NCBI RefSeq assembly: GCF_024609265.1
Contig: NZ_JANHMP010000003.1
Coordinates: 423,497-487,496, forward strand
Source of the DNA: Geothrix campi
GTDB taxonomy: Bacteria > Acidobacteriota > Holophagae > Holophagales > Holophagaceae
Direction of reading: 5' to 3'
DNA length: 64,000 bases
Shown here: positions 30,195 to 37,572 of the stretch, piece by piece
Layout: each line of letters starts with the position of its first letter
Position numbering within the stretch: position 1 is the stretch's first letter
Notes under the pieces: model-generated
Databases searched by the model: none
What the model was told of the DNA's origin: nothing
Seen by the model: only the letters and a program-made list of their open reading frames with translations
Position numbers and translations under genes: made by a program

Positions 30195-30231
30195 TTAGCC
30201 AGGTTGTGTAGATGGGTTCCGTGGAAACCGT

Positions 30232-30717
30232 CTACTTCTTCGTAGCCTTCTTCGGCGCGGCCTTCTTCACGACCTTCTTGGCGGCCGGCTTCTTGGCGGC
30301 GGCCTTCTTCGGCGCGGCCTTCTTCACGACCTTCTTGGCGGCCGGCTTCTTGGCAGCGGCCTTCTTCGGCGCGGCCTTCTTCACGGCCTTCTTGACGACC
30401 TTCTTGGCAGCGGCCTTCTTCGGCGCGGCCTTCTTGGCGGCGGCCTTCTTCGGCGCGGCCTTCTTCACGGCCTTCTTCGGCGCGGCCTTCTTGGCGGCAG
30501 CCTTCTTCGGCGCGGCCTTCTTCACGGTCTTCTTGGCGGCCGGCTTCTTGGCGGCGGCCTTCTTCGGCGCGGCCTTCTTCACGGCTTTCTTGGCGGCCGG
30601 CTTCTTGGCGGCGGCCTTCTTCTTGGGCGCAGCCTTCTTCGCAGCCGGCTTCTTGGCGGCGGGCTTCGCGGCCGCGGGGGCGGCAGGGGTGGCGACCATG
30701 TTGGTCAGTTCGGCCAT
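30232..30717 (-). CDS. Histone-H1-like Lys/Ala/Pro-rich DNA-binding protein
   Basis: Internal ATG at 30717 begins MAELTNMVATPAAPAAAK and gives a 161-residue, extremely basic protein made almost wholly of KKAAPKKAAAKK-type repeats. AAAGGAG at 30724-30730 lies at ideal spacing upstream, inside the TrpC-like frame, which is hard to explain unless translation starts here. Such proteins resemble the C-terminal tail of eukaryotic histone H1 and bacterial HU-like tails and bind DNA non-specifically, helping nucleoid packing. It lies one gene upstream of eno. The repeats are probably unstable and may vary between strains. Confidence 0.75.
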   Translation of the reverse strand: MAELTNMVATPAAPAAAKPAAKKPAAKKAAPKKKAAAKKPAAKKAVKKAAPKKAAAKKPAAKKTVKKAAPKKAAAKKAAPKKAVKKAAPKKAAAKKAAPKKAAAKKVVKKAVKKAAPKKAAAKKPAAKKVVKKAAPKKAAAKKPAAKKVVKKAAPKKATKK

Positions 30718-31686
30718 GGGTGGCTCCTTTACGCCCTTTTGGGCGAGGTTGGAAGGGGTCGTGCGGGAAGATGGCTTGCCAGTAGCACCTTTTGTGCCAA
30801 GTTGGGTCGCGTCTTTCCGCTGGGTGGATATGCGTTCCTTGGCTGCGGCAGCAGCCGCGGGGGGATGCGCCGCATCGGCGGCTGAGCCGGTCTTGCCCTT
30901 GGGCTTCGCGGCTTTTTTCGGAGGCTCGACACCTGCCAGGATCTGCGCCAGGCGCTTGCCGGGATAATAGTCATCAAGGAGGGCGTCGCCGATCAGCAGC
31001 CCATGGATGCCCAGGGCCTCCATCTGCTTGATCTGATCCAGCCGGTGGATGCCGCCCTCGACCAGTTTCAGGCAACTCTTGGGGATCTTCTTCACCAGGG
31101 CCACGGCCTGGTCCCAGGACGCTTCCCAGGTATCGAGGTTGCGCCCCACGGCGCAGATGATGTCGGCCCCGGCCTCCACCGCCCGCTGCAGCTCGCCTTC
31201 GGAAGTCACTTCAACCACCACGTCGAGACCCTTGCTGGTGGCGAACTTCAGAAGCGTCTCCAGCCGGTCCTGGCTCAGGAGGGCGGGCATGAGGTAGATC
31301 GCGTCCGCGCCGAGGATCTTGCTTTCCTCGACCTGGTATTCCTCGAAGATGAAATCGCGGCGGATCAGGGGCAGCTTCACCTGGCTGCGAACCTCGGACA
31401 GGTGCTTGTCCTCGCCGTGATAGAGGAACTTATCCGTGGCGATGGACAGGGCCCGTGCCCCGTTTTCGGCCAGGCTCTTGGCGTGAGTGGAGGCCTTGTA
31501 CGCCTCCCGGACCTGTCCCCGGCCCGGATCGCCCCCGGCAACTTCACCCAAAATAGTGATTCCAGGCTGGCTGAGCTCTTCCTTCAAGGAATGATGACCC
31601 TTGTAGGCATCTTTCACCGCCACGGGGCCCCTCTGCTTCTTGATTTCCACATCGAGGGCCTTGAAGATGGCGACTTTCTTTAGCAT
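30232..31686 (-). CDS. TrpC-like barrel fused in frame to a Lys/Ala/Pro-rich tail
   Basis: 484-residue frame. Residues 1-255 have the indole-3-glycerol-phosphate synthase fold (LPLIRRDFIFEEYQVEES, GADAIYLMPALLS, LVEGGIHRLDQI). By motif alignment, Glu48, Glu159 and Glu210 are kept, but the catalytic lysines are replaced (Ala50; Arg110 in RRDFI), and Val180 and Gly211 stand where Asn and Ser are usual. Real IGPS activity is therefore doubtful. From about residue 256 the frame continues through a linker into a histone-H1-like Lys/Ala/Pro tail of about 150 residues. A strong ribosome site inside it (see 30717) suggests the tail may be a separate protein. Whether the full-length fusion is also made is open. 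Confidence 0.7.
   Translation of the reverse strand: MLKKVAIFKALDVEIKKQRGPVAVKDAYKGHHSLKEELSQPGITILGEVAGGDPGRGQVREAYKASTHAKSLAENGARALSIATDKFLYHGEDKHLSEVRSQVKLPLIRRDFIFEEYQVEESKILGADAIYLMPALLSQDRLETLLKFATSKGLDVVVEVTSEGELQRAVEAGADIICAVGRNLDTWEASWDQAVALVKKIPKSCLKLVEGGIHRLDQIKQMEALGIHGLLIGDALLDDYYPGKRLAQILAGVEPPKKAAKPKGKTGSAADAAHPPAAAAAAKERISTQRKDATQLGTKGATGKPSSRTTPSNLAQKGVKEPPMAELTNMVATPAAPAAAKPAAKKPAAKKAAPKKKAAAKKPAAKKAVKKAAPKKAAAKKPAAKKTVKKAAPKKAAAKKAAPKKAVKKAAPKKAAAKKAAPKKAAAKKVVKKAVKKAAPKKAAAKKPAAKKVVKKAAPKKAAAKKPAAKKVVKKAAPKKATKK
30236..30680 (-). repeat. Imperfect tandem Lys/Ala/Pro codon repeats
   Basis: The DNA repeats variations of the unit encoding KKAAPKKAAAKKPAAKK, with runs of the plus-strand sequence TTCTTCGGCGCGGCC and TTCTTGGCGGC. 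It is the coding part of the histone-like tail. Copy number is likely to vary through slippage or recombination. Confidence 0.85.
30724..30745 (-). promoter_or_regulatory. Strong ribosome site and small hairpin before the internal start
   Basis: AAAGGAG (minus strand, 30724-30730) is 6 bases from the internal ATG at 30717. Immediately upstream, CGCCC-AAAA-GGGCG (30732-30745) can form a 5-bp hairpin. The site decides the start of the histone-like product. The hairpin may isolate or modulate it. Confidence 0.75.
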
Positions 31687-32174
31687 TTCCCACGCTCCAA
31701 ATCTCAGATACCTCGCTGCTGGCCCTATGGGGAAGATGATCGGTCGTTTTTCCTCTGATTCAACATCAAACCAGTGATTTGGATGAGGTCAACAGAGAAA
31801 TCTTCAAAATCTTCATTTTTTTTGACGCTACCTCCCCACCTTCACCCCATTCGTTTCCGCCTTCGTGAACCCGGATCCGGATGACCGTTCTCCGCAAACG
31901 GTGCCGCCAATCCAGAATCGCGCTCGAACTCCCGTTGACCTGTATCTTCGTGAAACCGCTCCAACACTCACTTCGCGTCGTTCAGTGCGGGAACACCCCG
32001 CCTCCACTCCGCGCGAATCCCGGGGCGGGAAACGCACCGCAAGGCGATGGGCCTGCCCGAGGGGTCGTGCCCCGCGTCGCCGCCTCCGCCTGCTATCCTT
32101 CAGCCCGCGCCTTCCACCCCGGGGCCCAGTGCACACGGCCCTTGGGGCCCCACCGGAAGCATCGAGAGGCTCCC
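31687..32174. other. 488-bp intergenic region between divergent TrpC-like and upp
   Basis: The part next to the TrpC-like gene (about 31690-31850) is AT-rich and has two copies of TGAAGATTT (minus strand). A possible -35 TTGACC lies here but I find no convincing -10. The remaining part is GC-rich with open frames lacking family similarity. The upp promoter must lie in the second half, but I could not locate it. No tRNA or hairpin stands out. Confidence 0.5.
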
Positions 32175-32801
32175 ATGACGATCCACGTGCTCGACCACCC
32201 CCTGGTGCATCACAAGCTCTCCCTCATCCGTGACCGGAAGACCCCGGGAAGCCTCTTCCGGTCGCTCATTGAAGAGGTGGGACTGATCCTCGCGACCGAA
32301 TCGACGCGCAACCTTCCCGTGGAATCGGTTGTCGTGGAGACACCGCTGGAACGCACGGGCACGCTTCGACTGAAGTCGCTGGATCCCGTGCTGGTGCCAG
32401 TCTTGCGGGCGGGCCTCGGCCTCCTTCCATCGTTCCTCAAGCTGCTGCCGACGGCGAAGGTGGGCCATCTCGGGCTCTACCGTGACCACGACTCGCTCGT
32501 GCCCGTCCCCTATTACCGAAACTTCCCCCCCATGCTTGAAGCCCGCCCGGTCTTCGTGCTGGATCCCATGCTGGCCACCGGCGGCAGCGCCTCCGAGGCC
32601 GTGCGGCAGCTCAAGAGTGCGGGAGCGGTGAACCTGACCCTCGTCTCCCTGCTCGCGGCCCCCGAGGGCCTGGAGCGGCTCCATGCAGACCATCCGGACC
32701 TGTCCATCGTCGTCGGCGCCGTGGACCGCCAGCTCAACGAGAAGGGCTACATCCTTCCGGGACTCGGCGACGCGGGGGATCGGCTGTTCGGAACGGCCTA
32801 G
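32175..32801 (+). CDS. upp: Uracil phosphoribosyltransferase
   Basis: 208-residue salvage enzyme that makes UMP from uracil and PRPP. Family blocks include VHHKLSLIRDRKTPGSLFRSLIEE at the N-terminus, LVPVLRAGLGLLPSFL, and the PRPP loop VFVLDPMLATGGSASEAV. The C-terminal VDRQLNEKGYILPGLGDAGDRLFGT is conserved and full length. The start at 32175 follows GAGGCTCCC; longer in-frame alternatives upstream add unsupported sequence. Confidence 0.96.
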   Translation: MTIHVLDHPLVHHKLSLIRDRKTPGSLFRSLIEEVGLILATESTRNLPVESVVVETPLERTGTLRLKSLDPVLVPVLRAGLGLLPSFLKLLPTAKVGHLGLYRDHDSLVPVPYYRNFPPMLEARPVFVLDPMLATGGSASEAVRQLKSAGAVNLTLVSLLAAPEGLERLHADHPDLSIVVGAVDRQLNEKGYILPGLGDAGDRLFGTA

Positions 32802-32844
32802 GCGGTGCTGGAGGAACGCCCTCGAACCACCGCACCATCAGCCA

Positions 32845-34260
32845 TCAAGCCTTTTCGCGCCCGAGCATGGCCCGCAGGCGCCCCATGATCCCGCCTTCAC
32901 TGCGGGCTGTATCCGGGCTGCTTTCTCCTTCCAGATCGGAAGGGACCGCCACCGAGGGATCCAACTCGAGCGCGCGGCGGAAGCAGCCTTGGGCGTTGGC
33001 GTGGAATCCCTTGCGGTGATAGAGCTCGCCCATGAGGGCCCAAGGCTCGGCGGCTCGCGGCCGGATGCGTGAGGCCACCTGGAGCGCCTCGACCGCGCGC
33101 GTGGACCACGCTGGATTCCCCAGCCGCAACCGACCGAGCAGCAGCCAGGTCTCGTACGCCGCGGGGGAATCCCCGTCCAGCTTGATGGACTGCTCCAGGG
33201 CCCGGATGGCCTCGCTCGTCCGATCCTGCATCACATAGGACTTGGCCTTCACCAGCAGGTGGTGAGCCCGATCCAGCGATGGAAGCGAATCCTCGTCGGC
33301 CGTGGAATGAAGCAGGGGCAGGACCGAGGGGGTGGGTTCGGAAAAGGCCCGCTCCATGTCCTCCGGCGGTAGCGGCGGCAGCGAGCGCGGCGTCCGCGCC
33401 CGGGGAGGAGGAAAGGCTTCTTCCTCGATCAGCAGGATCGGCTCTGAATCCGCCTCGGCCACCGGGATGGGCTCGAACACGGGCTCCGATACCTCCTGGG
33501 GTTCGGGCGCCGGTGTGGGTGCGGCAGGTTCCTTCGGCAGCAGCGGAAGCTCGCCCCGAACGAGGTTCAAGCCGCCCAGAGCCCACAGGGTGGAGACCAG
33601 CCGCGCGGATTCTTCGGGGGATAGACCGGAGATTGAACCGATGGTCTCGTAGCCGAGGGGCTCTGAGCCCAACAGGGACAGGGCGTAGGCGAGGGTGGGC
33701 GTGAGCGGCAGGTCGCTGAGGGATTCCAGGAGATCGGCCGGCGCCTCCCACCGCCAGTCCGGCTCGCTGCGGAACATCTCCACCAGTTCGCGATCGATCT
33801 TGGCGCTCTGGAAGATGTCCCACACGAGCCGCCGGTGATCCAGCCAGAACTGGAGATCCCCGCTGAGGTTGTCTTCCAGCACGCCGGGAACCCAGGTCAT
33901 CTTGAGGATCGTGTGTTCCATGGCGTGGAGCAGGACCGACTCCAGCAGCTCGTGGAGATGCCTGTCCCGCTCGACCACGGTCATGAGCCCGCCCTGCACC
34001 ACACGGTCCCCCATGCGGGAGCCTTCACCGTCGGCCAGCATCTCCTTGAGGGAGGCCATGTCGAGCACCCCCCGGCGGATGAGGAAGTTCCCGAACTGCT
34101 CTCCGACCGCATCGCTGCGCAGGTAGACAAGATCACCCCCGCGCCAGTAGAGCCTGCGGGTGCCGTCATTCTGTTCGAGCACCAGCTCGCCTTCGGCCCG
34201 CTGCTGATGCAGCGATCCCATGAGGGCTGGCAGGAAGTGTCGAAGGCGGACTTCGGGCAC
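32845..34260 (-). CDS. DUF4388/TPR protein
   Basis: 471-residue cytoplasmic protein with GTG start at 34260 and GGAG upstream. Residues 1-110 carry a DUF4388 domain (GSLHQQRAEGELVLEQNDGTRRLYWRGGDLVYLRSD, seen in pieces), a fold found in acidobacterial and myxobacterial signalling proteins. A Pro/Glu-rich linker (about residues 240-320) leads to TPR-like repeats (ALEQSIKLDGDSPAAYETWL and ALELDPSVA) near the C-terminus. It is divergent from the Ser/Thr kinase, which suggests a link to that signalling system. No enzymatic motif is seen. Confidence 0.75.
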   Translation of the reverse strand: MPEVRLRHFLPALMGSLHQQRAEGELVLEQNDGTRRLYWRGGDLVYLRSDAVGEQFGNFLIRRGVLDMASLKEMLADGEGSRMGDRVVQGGLMTVVERDRHLHELLESVLLHAMEHTILKMTWVPGVLEDNLSGDLQFWLDHRRLVWDIFQSAKIDRELVEMFRSEPDWRWEAPADLLESLSDLPLTPTLAYALSLLGSEPLGYETIGSISGLSPEESARLVSTLWALGGLNLVRGELPLLPKEPAAPTPAPEPQEVSEPVFEPIPVAEADSEPILLIEEEAFPPPRARTPRSLPPLPPEDMERAFSEPTPSVLPLLHSTADEDSLPSLDRAHHLLVKAKSYVMQDRTSEAIRALEQSIKLDGDSPAAYETWLLLGRLRLGNPAWSTRAVEALQVASRIRPRAAEPWALMGELYHRKGFHANAQGCFRRALELDPSVAVPSDLEGESSPDTARSEGGIMGRLRAMLGREKA

Positions 34261-34419
34261 CGGTGGCTCCGGAGGATGGATTCAAGTTTGCATGTTCCTT
34301 GCCAGGGCGCCAGCCCAAACGGAGGCCCGGCATGCCGCATTATCCCTAGTCCCTTGGCCCAGGAGAGGACAGGACCTATGCTGTCCCTCCATCCTCATTA
34401 CCTCCCGGGGGACGTTCCC

Positions 34420-36090
34420 ATGTTCGAGAAGCTCGGCAAATTCGAGATCAGGCGCGTCCTTGGGAACGGCGCCATGGGCGAGGTCTACCTCGGCGTCGAT
34501 CCCTCCATCGGTCGGGAGGTGGCTATCAAGACCATTCTCCCGGCGGCCGCCCAGGGCGGCGAGGCCAAGGAGCGGTTCGCGCGGGAGGCGCGGGCCGCCG
34601 GCGTGTTGAATCACCCGAACCTTGTCACCATCTATGAGTTCGGAGAAGACCAGGGCGTGCTCTATATCGCCATGGAGTATGTGAAGGGCCACGACCTGGA
34701 CGAGCTGCTCCAGGAGCAGTCCCTGAGCCGCTCCGAGGCCCTTGAGGTGCTGGCCCAGGTCTGTGATGGCCTCGGCTTCGCCCACCGCCAGCACATCGTC
34801 CACCGCGACATCAAGCCCACGAATGTCCGCGTGCAACGCGACGGGCGGCGCCTGCACGCCAAGGTCATGGACTTCGGCGTGGCGAAGATCAGCAACTCCG
34901 ACATGACGGCCACCGGCATGGTCATGGGGACCGTGAGCTACATGGCGCCCGAGTACATCCGCACGGGGAAGCCCGATCCCCGCAGCGACCTCTTCGCCGT
35001 GGGCGTGATGCTCTACGAGTCCCTCAGCGGGCGCAAGCCCTTCTCGGGCGACACCACCCCCACCGTCCTCTACAAGATCGTGAACGAACCCCCGGATCCC
35101 ATCGAGACCGAGAAGCTCCAGGGCATCGGCCCCGCCATCCGTTCGGTGCTGGACCGCTCCCTGGCCAAAAATCCCGACGAGCGTTTCCAGACCGCGGAAG
35201 ACCTCGCCAAGGCCTTGCGCGCCGCGAAAGACCCCTCCTGGACCGGCCAGTTGGAAGAGGCTACCTCCCTCCTCCAGGCCGCCGCGCCCACCGCGCCCGC
35301 CAGGCCGGCCATGCCCGCCCCTTCGGCCCCCACCCTGCCGGCTCCGGTGGTTCCGGCCTCCCCGGTGGTCGCGGCCGCCCCGGCCAGGCCCGCCGGTGGG
35401 AAGCGCGGAGTCTGGCTGGGCCTCGCGGCCCTGCTCCTGGCGGGCGCCGCTGGCACCGGCTGGTGGGCCCTCCACCGGACCAGCGCCCCGGCTACCGACG
35501 CCGCGCCCACCCTCCCCGGCCCGGCCGAACCCGCCACCGAGGCCTCCCGTCCGACGGCTGGAGCCGCCAACCCTGCCACCGGAGGCGGCACGGCCCAGCA
35601 GGAGACGAAGGGGAAACCCGAGTCTTCACGGTCATCCCTGGGCGCGGAGGCCGGGGTGGCAGAAGCCCGCAAGCAGGACACTGGGCCAATCGGAGCCAAG
35701 CCAGCGGAACGCCGCGCCGCGGAGCCCCGGGCCATCGACCAGCCCGAGCTCTACCAGCCCGAGAAGCTCGACAAGCTGCAGACCCACGAACGGCTGAACC
35801 TCGGCAATGTCTCCATGAGCGAGGCCATCCAGCTCGCCGACAAGGACCCTGACAAGGCCATCCACGGCTTCCGGCAAGCCATCAAGGCTGACCCGTACAA
35901 TGTGAACGCCCACGCCTGGCTGGCGACGGTGCTCCATGATCAGGGCCGCACCGGAGAGTTCGTCCAGGAGCTTCGCGAGGCCCGCCGCCAGGGCCTCCTG
36001 GGACAGATGGCCGCGCGGAACATCCGGTTCCGGACCGCCCTCAACCAGGCGCGGTTCAACCGGAAACTTCCCCCGGACCTGGCGGATTGA
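34420..36090 (+). CDS. Transmembrane serine/threonine protein kinase
   Basis: 556-residue eukaryotic-type (Hanks) kinase. From the ATG at 34420 the glycine loop is GNGAMGEVYLG, with ATP-binding Lys37. The catalytic loop HRDIKPTN has Asp130, and DFG lies at 151-153. A Pro/Ala-rich segment precedes one transmembrane helix (about 330-350), then a Thr/Pro/Gly-rich region and a TPR-like C-terminal tail (KDPDKAIHGFRQAIKADPY) outside the cytoplasm. An alternative in-frame ATG at 34378 also has AGGAGAGG upstream, adding 14 residues. Its substrates are unknown. It is followed by rnc after 2 bp. Confidence 0.9.
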   Translation: MFEKLGKFEIRRVLGNGAMGEVYLGVDPSIGREVAIKTILPAAAQGGEAKERFAREARAAGVLNHPNLVTIYEFGEDQGVLYIAMEYVKGHDLDELLQEQSLSRSEALEVLAQVCDGLGFAHRQHIVHRDIKPTNVRVQRDGRRLHAKVMDFGVAKISNSDMTATGMVMGTVSYMAPEYIRTGKPDPRSDLFAVGVMLYESLSGRKPFSGDTTPTVLYKIVNEPPDPIETEKLQGIGPAIRSVLDRSLAKNPDERFQTAEDLAKALRAAKDPSWTGQLEEATSLLQAAAPTAPARPAMPAPSAPTLPAPVVPASPVVAAAPARPAGGKRGVWLGLAALLLAGAAGTGWWALHRTSAPATDAAPTLPGPAEPATEASRPTAGAANPATGGGTAQQETKGKPESSRSSLGAEAGVAEARKQDTGPIGAKPAERRAAEPRAIDQPELYQPEKLDKLQTHERLNLGNVSMSEAIQLADKDPDKAIHGFRQAIKADPYNVNAHAWLATVLHDQGRTGEFVQELREARRQGLLGQMAARNIRFRTALNQARFNRKLPPDLAD

Positions 36091-36092
36091 CC

Positions 36093-36800
36093 ATGGTGAA
36101 ACGCAGCGATGAGCTGGCCGCCCTGGAGGCCGGGCTGGGCTACCGGTTCTCGGACACCTCCCTCCTCCAGGAGGCCCTCACGCACACCTCCGCCGCCAAG
36201 GGCCGAGATAACCAGCGGCTGGAATTCCTCGGGGACGCCCTGCTGAATTTCTCGGTGGCCCTGCTGCTCCACCGGGAGCGACCGGATTGGCAGGAAGGCC
36301 CCATGAGCAAGTTCCGCGGCGTGCTGGTGCGCACGGACTCCCTGCACCAGTGGGCCCTGGATCTGGGGCTCGACCGCGCCTTGAGCGCCGTCCATCCGCG
36401 GAAGGCCCCACCCATGGGCCCCAAGCCCCTGGCGGACGCCCTGGAGGCCCTGCTGGCCGCAGTCTACCTGGACGCCCAGGCCTCCGGCCGGGATGGGAGC
36501 GCCGCCACCATGGCCCTGGTGGAGGCCCGTTTTCTGGAACCCATCCGCCAGGCCCACCCAGAGGCCTGGTCCCGCCTGGACCCCAAGACCACCCTCCAGG
36601 AAGCCGCCGCCCGGCTGGGTTTGCCTGCCCCGGTCTATACCCAGATTGCACAGTCCGGTCCGGGCCACGCGCCCCTCTTCACGGTGCGCGTCACCGTGGG
36701 CGATCTCGGCATCGAGGCGCAGGGCTCCTCCCGCAAGCGGGCAGAAAGCGATGCCGCCCGCCGGCTCCTCGATCTGTTGACGGAATCCTCACAGGCCTGA
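36093..36800 (+). CDS. rnc: Ribonuclease III
   Basis: 235-residue double-strand-specific endoribonuclease for rRNA and mRNA processing. The signature RLEFLGDALL lies at residues 42-51, and the second acidic site is LADALEALLAAVYLD near 110. A dsRNA-binding domain occupies the C-terminal third (LDPKTTLQEAAARLGLP, GSSRKRAESDAARRLLDLL). ATG at 36093 is used; an upstream in-frame TTG at 36087 would also be possible. It overlaps the kinase's region closely and continues the same operon. Confidence 0.95.
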   Translation: MVKRSDELAALEAGLGYRFSDTSLLQEALTHTSAAKGRDNQRLEFLGDALLNFSVALLLHRERPDWQEGPMSKFRGVLVRTDSLHQWALDLGLDRALSAVHPRKAPPMGPKPLADALEALLAAVYLDAQASGRDGSAATMALVEARFLEPIRQAHPEAWSRLDPKTTLQEAAARLGLPAPVYTQIAQSGPGHAPLFTVRVTVGDLGIEAQGSSRKRAESDAARRLLDLLTESSQA

Positions 36801-36844
36801 CCCTTGCGTTACACTCCCATCTACCGGTCTACCGGGGTGTCCGC

Positions 36845-37561
36845 TTGAAGATCTACCCAACCTTGAACCTCCAGCATGGCCGTGTCATCCCCACCACGGG
36901 GCAGGGCGGCCCCTCTGCGGAAGCTCCCCTGGACCTCGCGGCCCGCCTTCTCGACGAGGGCGCCACCCGCATGGCCTTGGTGGATGTGGACGCCGCCATG
37001 GGCAAGGGCAACAACCGCGACCTCATCGCCCAGATCCTCCAGCGCTGCCAGGCCCGGGACCGCAAGGTCTGCATCCAGGTGGCCGGGGGCATCCGCAGCT
37101 CGGACCAGGCCCAGTTCTTCATCGACCAGGGCGCGGTCTGGCTCGTGGCAGGCACGATCCTCCACAAGTCCTCCCTCGTCTCCGAGCAGCTCATGGCGCG
37201 CTTCCAGCCCTTCCTCACCGCGGCCATCGATGCCCGCGGGGGCCAAGTGCACCGCTCAGGCTGGGTGGACACCGCCAACCTGAGCGCCCTTGATCTCGCC
37301 CTGCGGGCCAAGGCCTACGGGTTCAAGCGGCTGCTCTTCGTGGACATTCCCGAAGTGCCCGGCGCCGATCCCGACTTCGCCACCGCCGAAGCCCTGGCCC
37401 TGGCCACGGGACTGCCTCTGGTCATGGGCGGCAGCATCACCTCCCTCCGGCACCTGGATGCGGCCCCCGCCCACCTCGGCCTCAAGGGCGCCCTGGTGGA
37501 CGCCCTTCTTTTCCGTGAAGATCCTGGACTCCTGGCCCTCCTCCAAGCCGCCTGCGCCTGA
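36845..37561 (+). CDS. HisA-like TIM barrel lacking the catalytic Asp
   Basis: 238-residue protein with the HisA/phosphoribosylformimino isomerase fold. Motifs RMALVDVDAAMGKGNN, VAGGIRSSDQAQFFIDQGAVW, AIDARGGQVHRSGW and LPLVMGGSITS align with HisA. However, the first catalytic residue (Asp8 of Thermotoga HisA, in PAIDL) is Asn8 here (YPTLNLQHG), while the later Asp in AIDARGG is kept. Substitution of Asp8 is known to strongly impair HisA. The start is TTG at 36845; no in-frame ATG gives a better fit. No other his genes are near. A non-histidine function is likely. Confidence 0.8.
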   Translation: MKIYPTLNLQHGRVIPTTGQGGPSAEAPLDLAARLLDEGATRMALVDVDAAMGKGNNRDLIAQILQRCQARDRKVCIQVAGGIRSSDQAQFFIDQGAVWLVAGTILHKSSLVSEQLMARFQPFLTAAIDARGGQVHRSGWVDTANLSALDLALRAKAYGFKRLLFVDIPEVPGADPDFATAEALALATGLPLVMGGSITSLRHLDAAPAHLGLKGALVDALLFREDPGLLALLQAACA

Positions 37562-37572
37562 CTGGAGGGACC

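Noticed and set aside
30784-30800. Sigma-54-like TGGCAC-N5-GTGC upstream of the internal histone start
   Set aside because: The -12 element lacks the conserved TT, and no activator gene is visible.
31865-31990. Fragment TPVDLYLRETAPTLT resembling sigma-70 region 1.2
   Set aside because: The match is short, flanked by low-complexity sequence, and no other sigma region follows; it may be chance or a faint relic.
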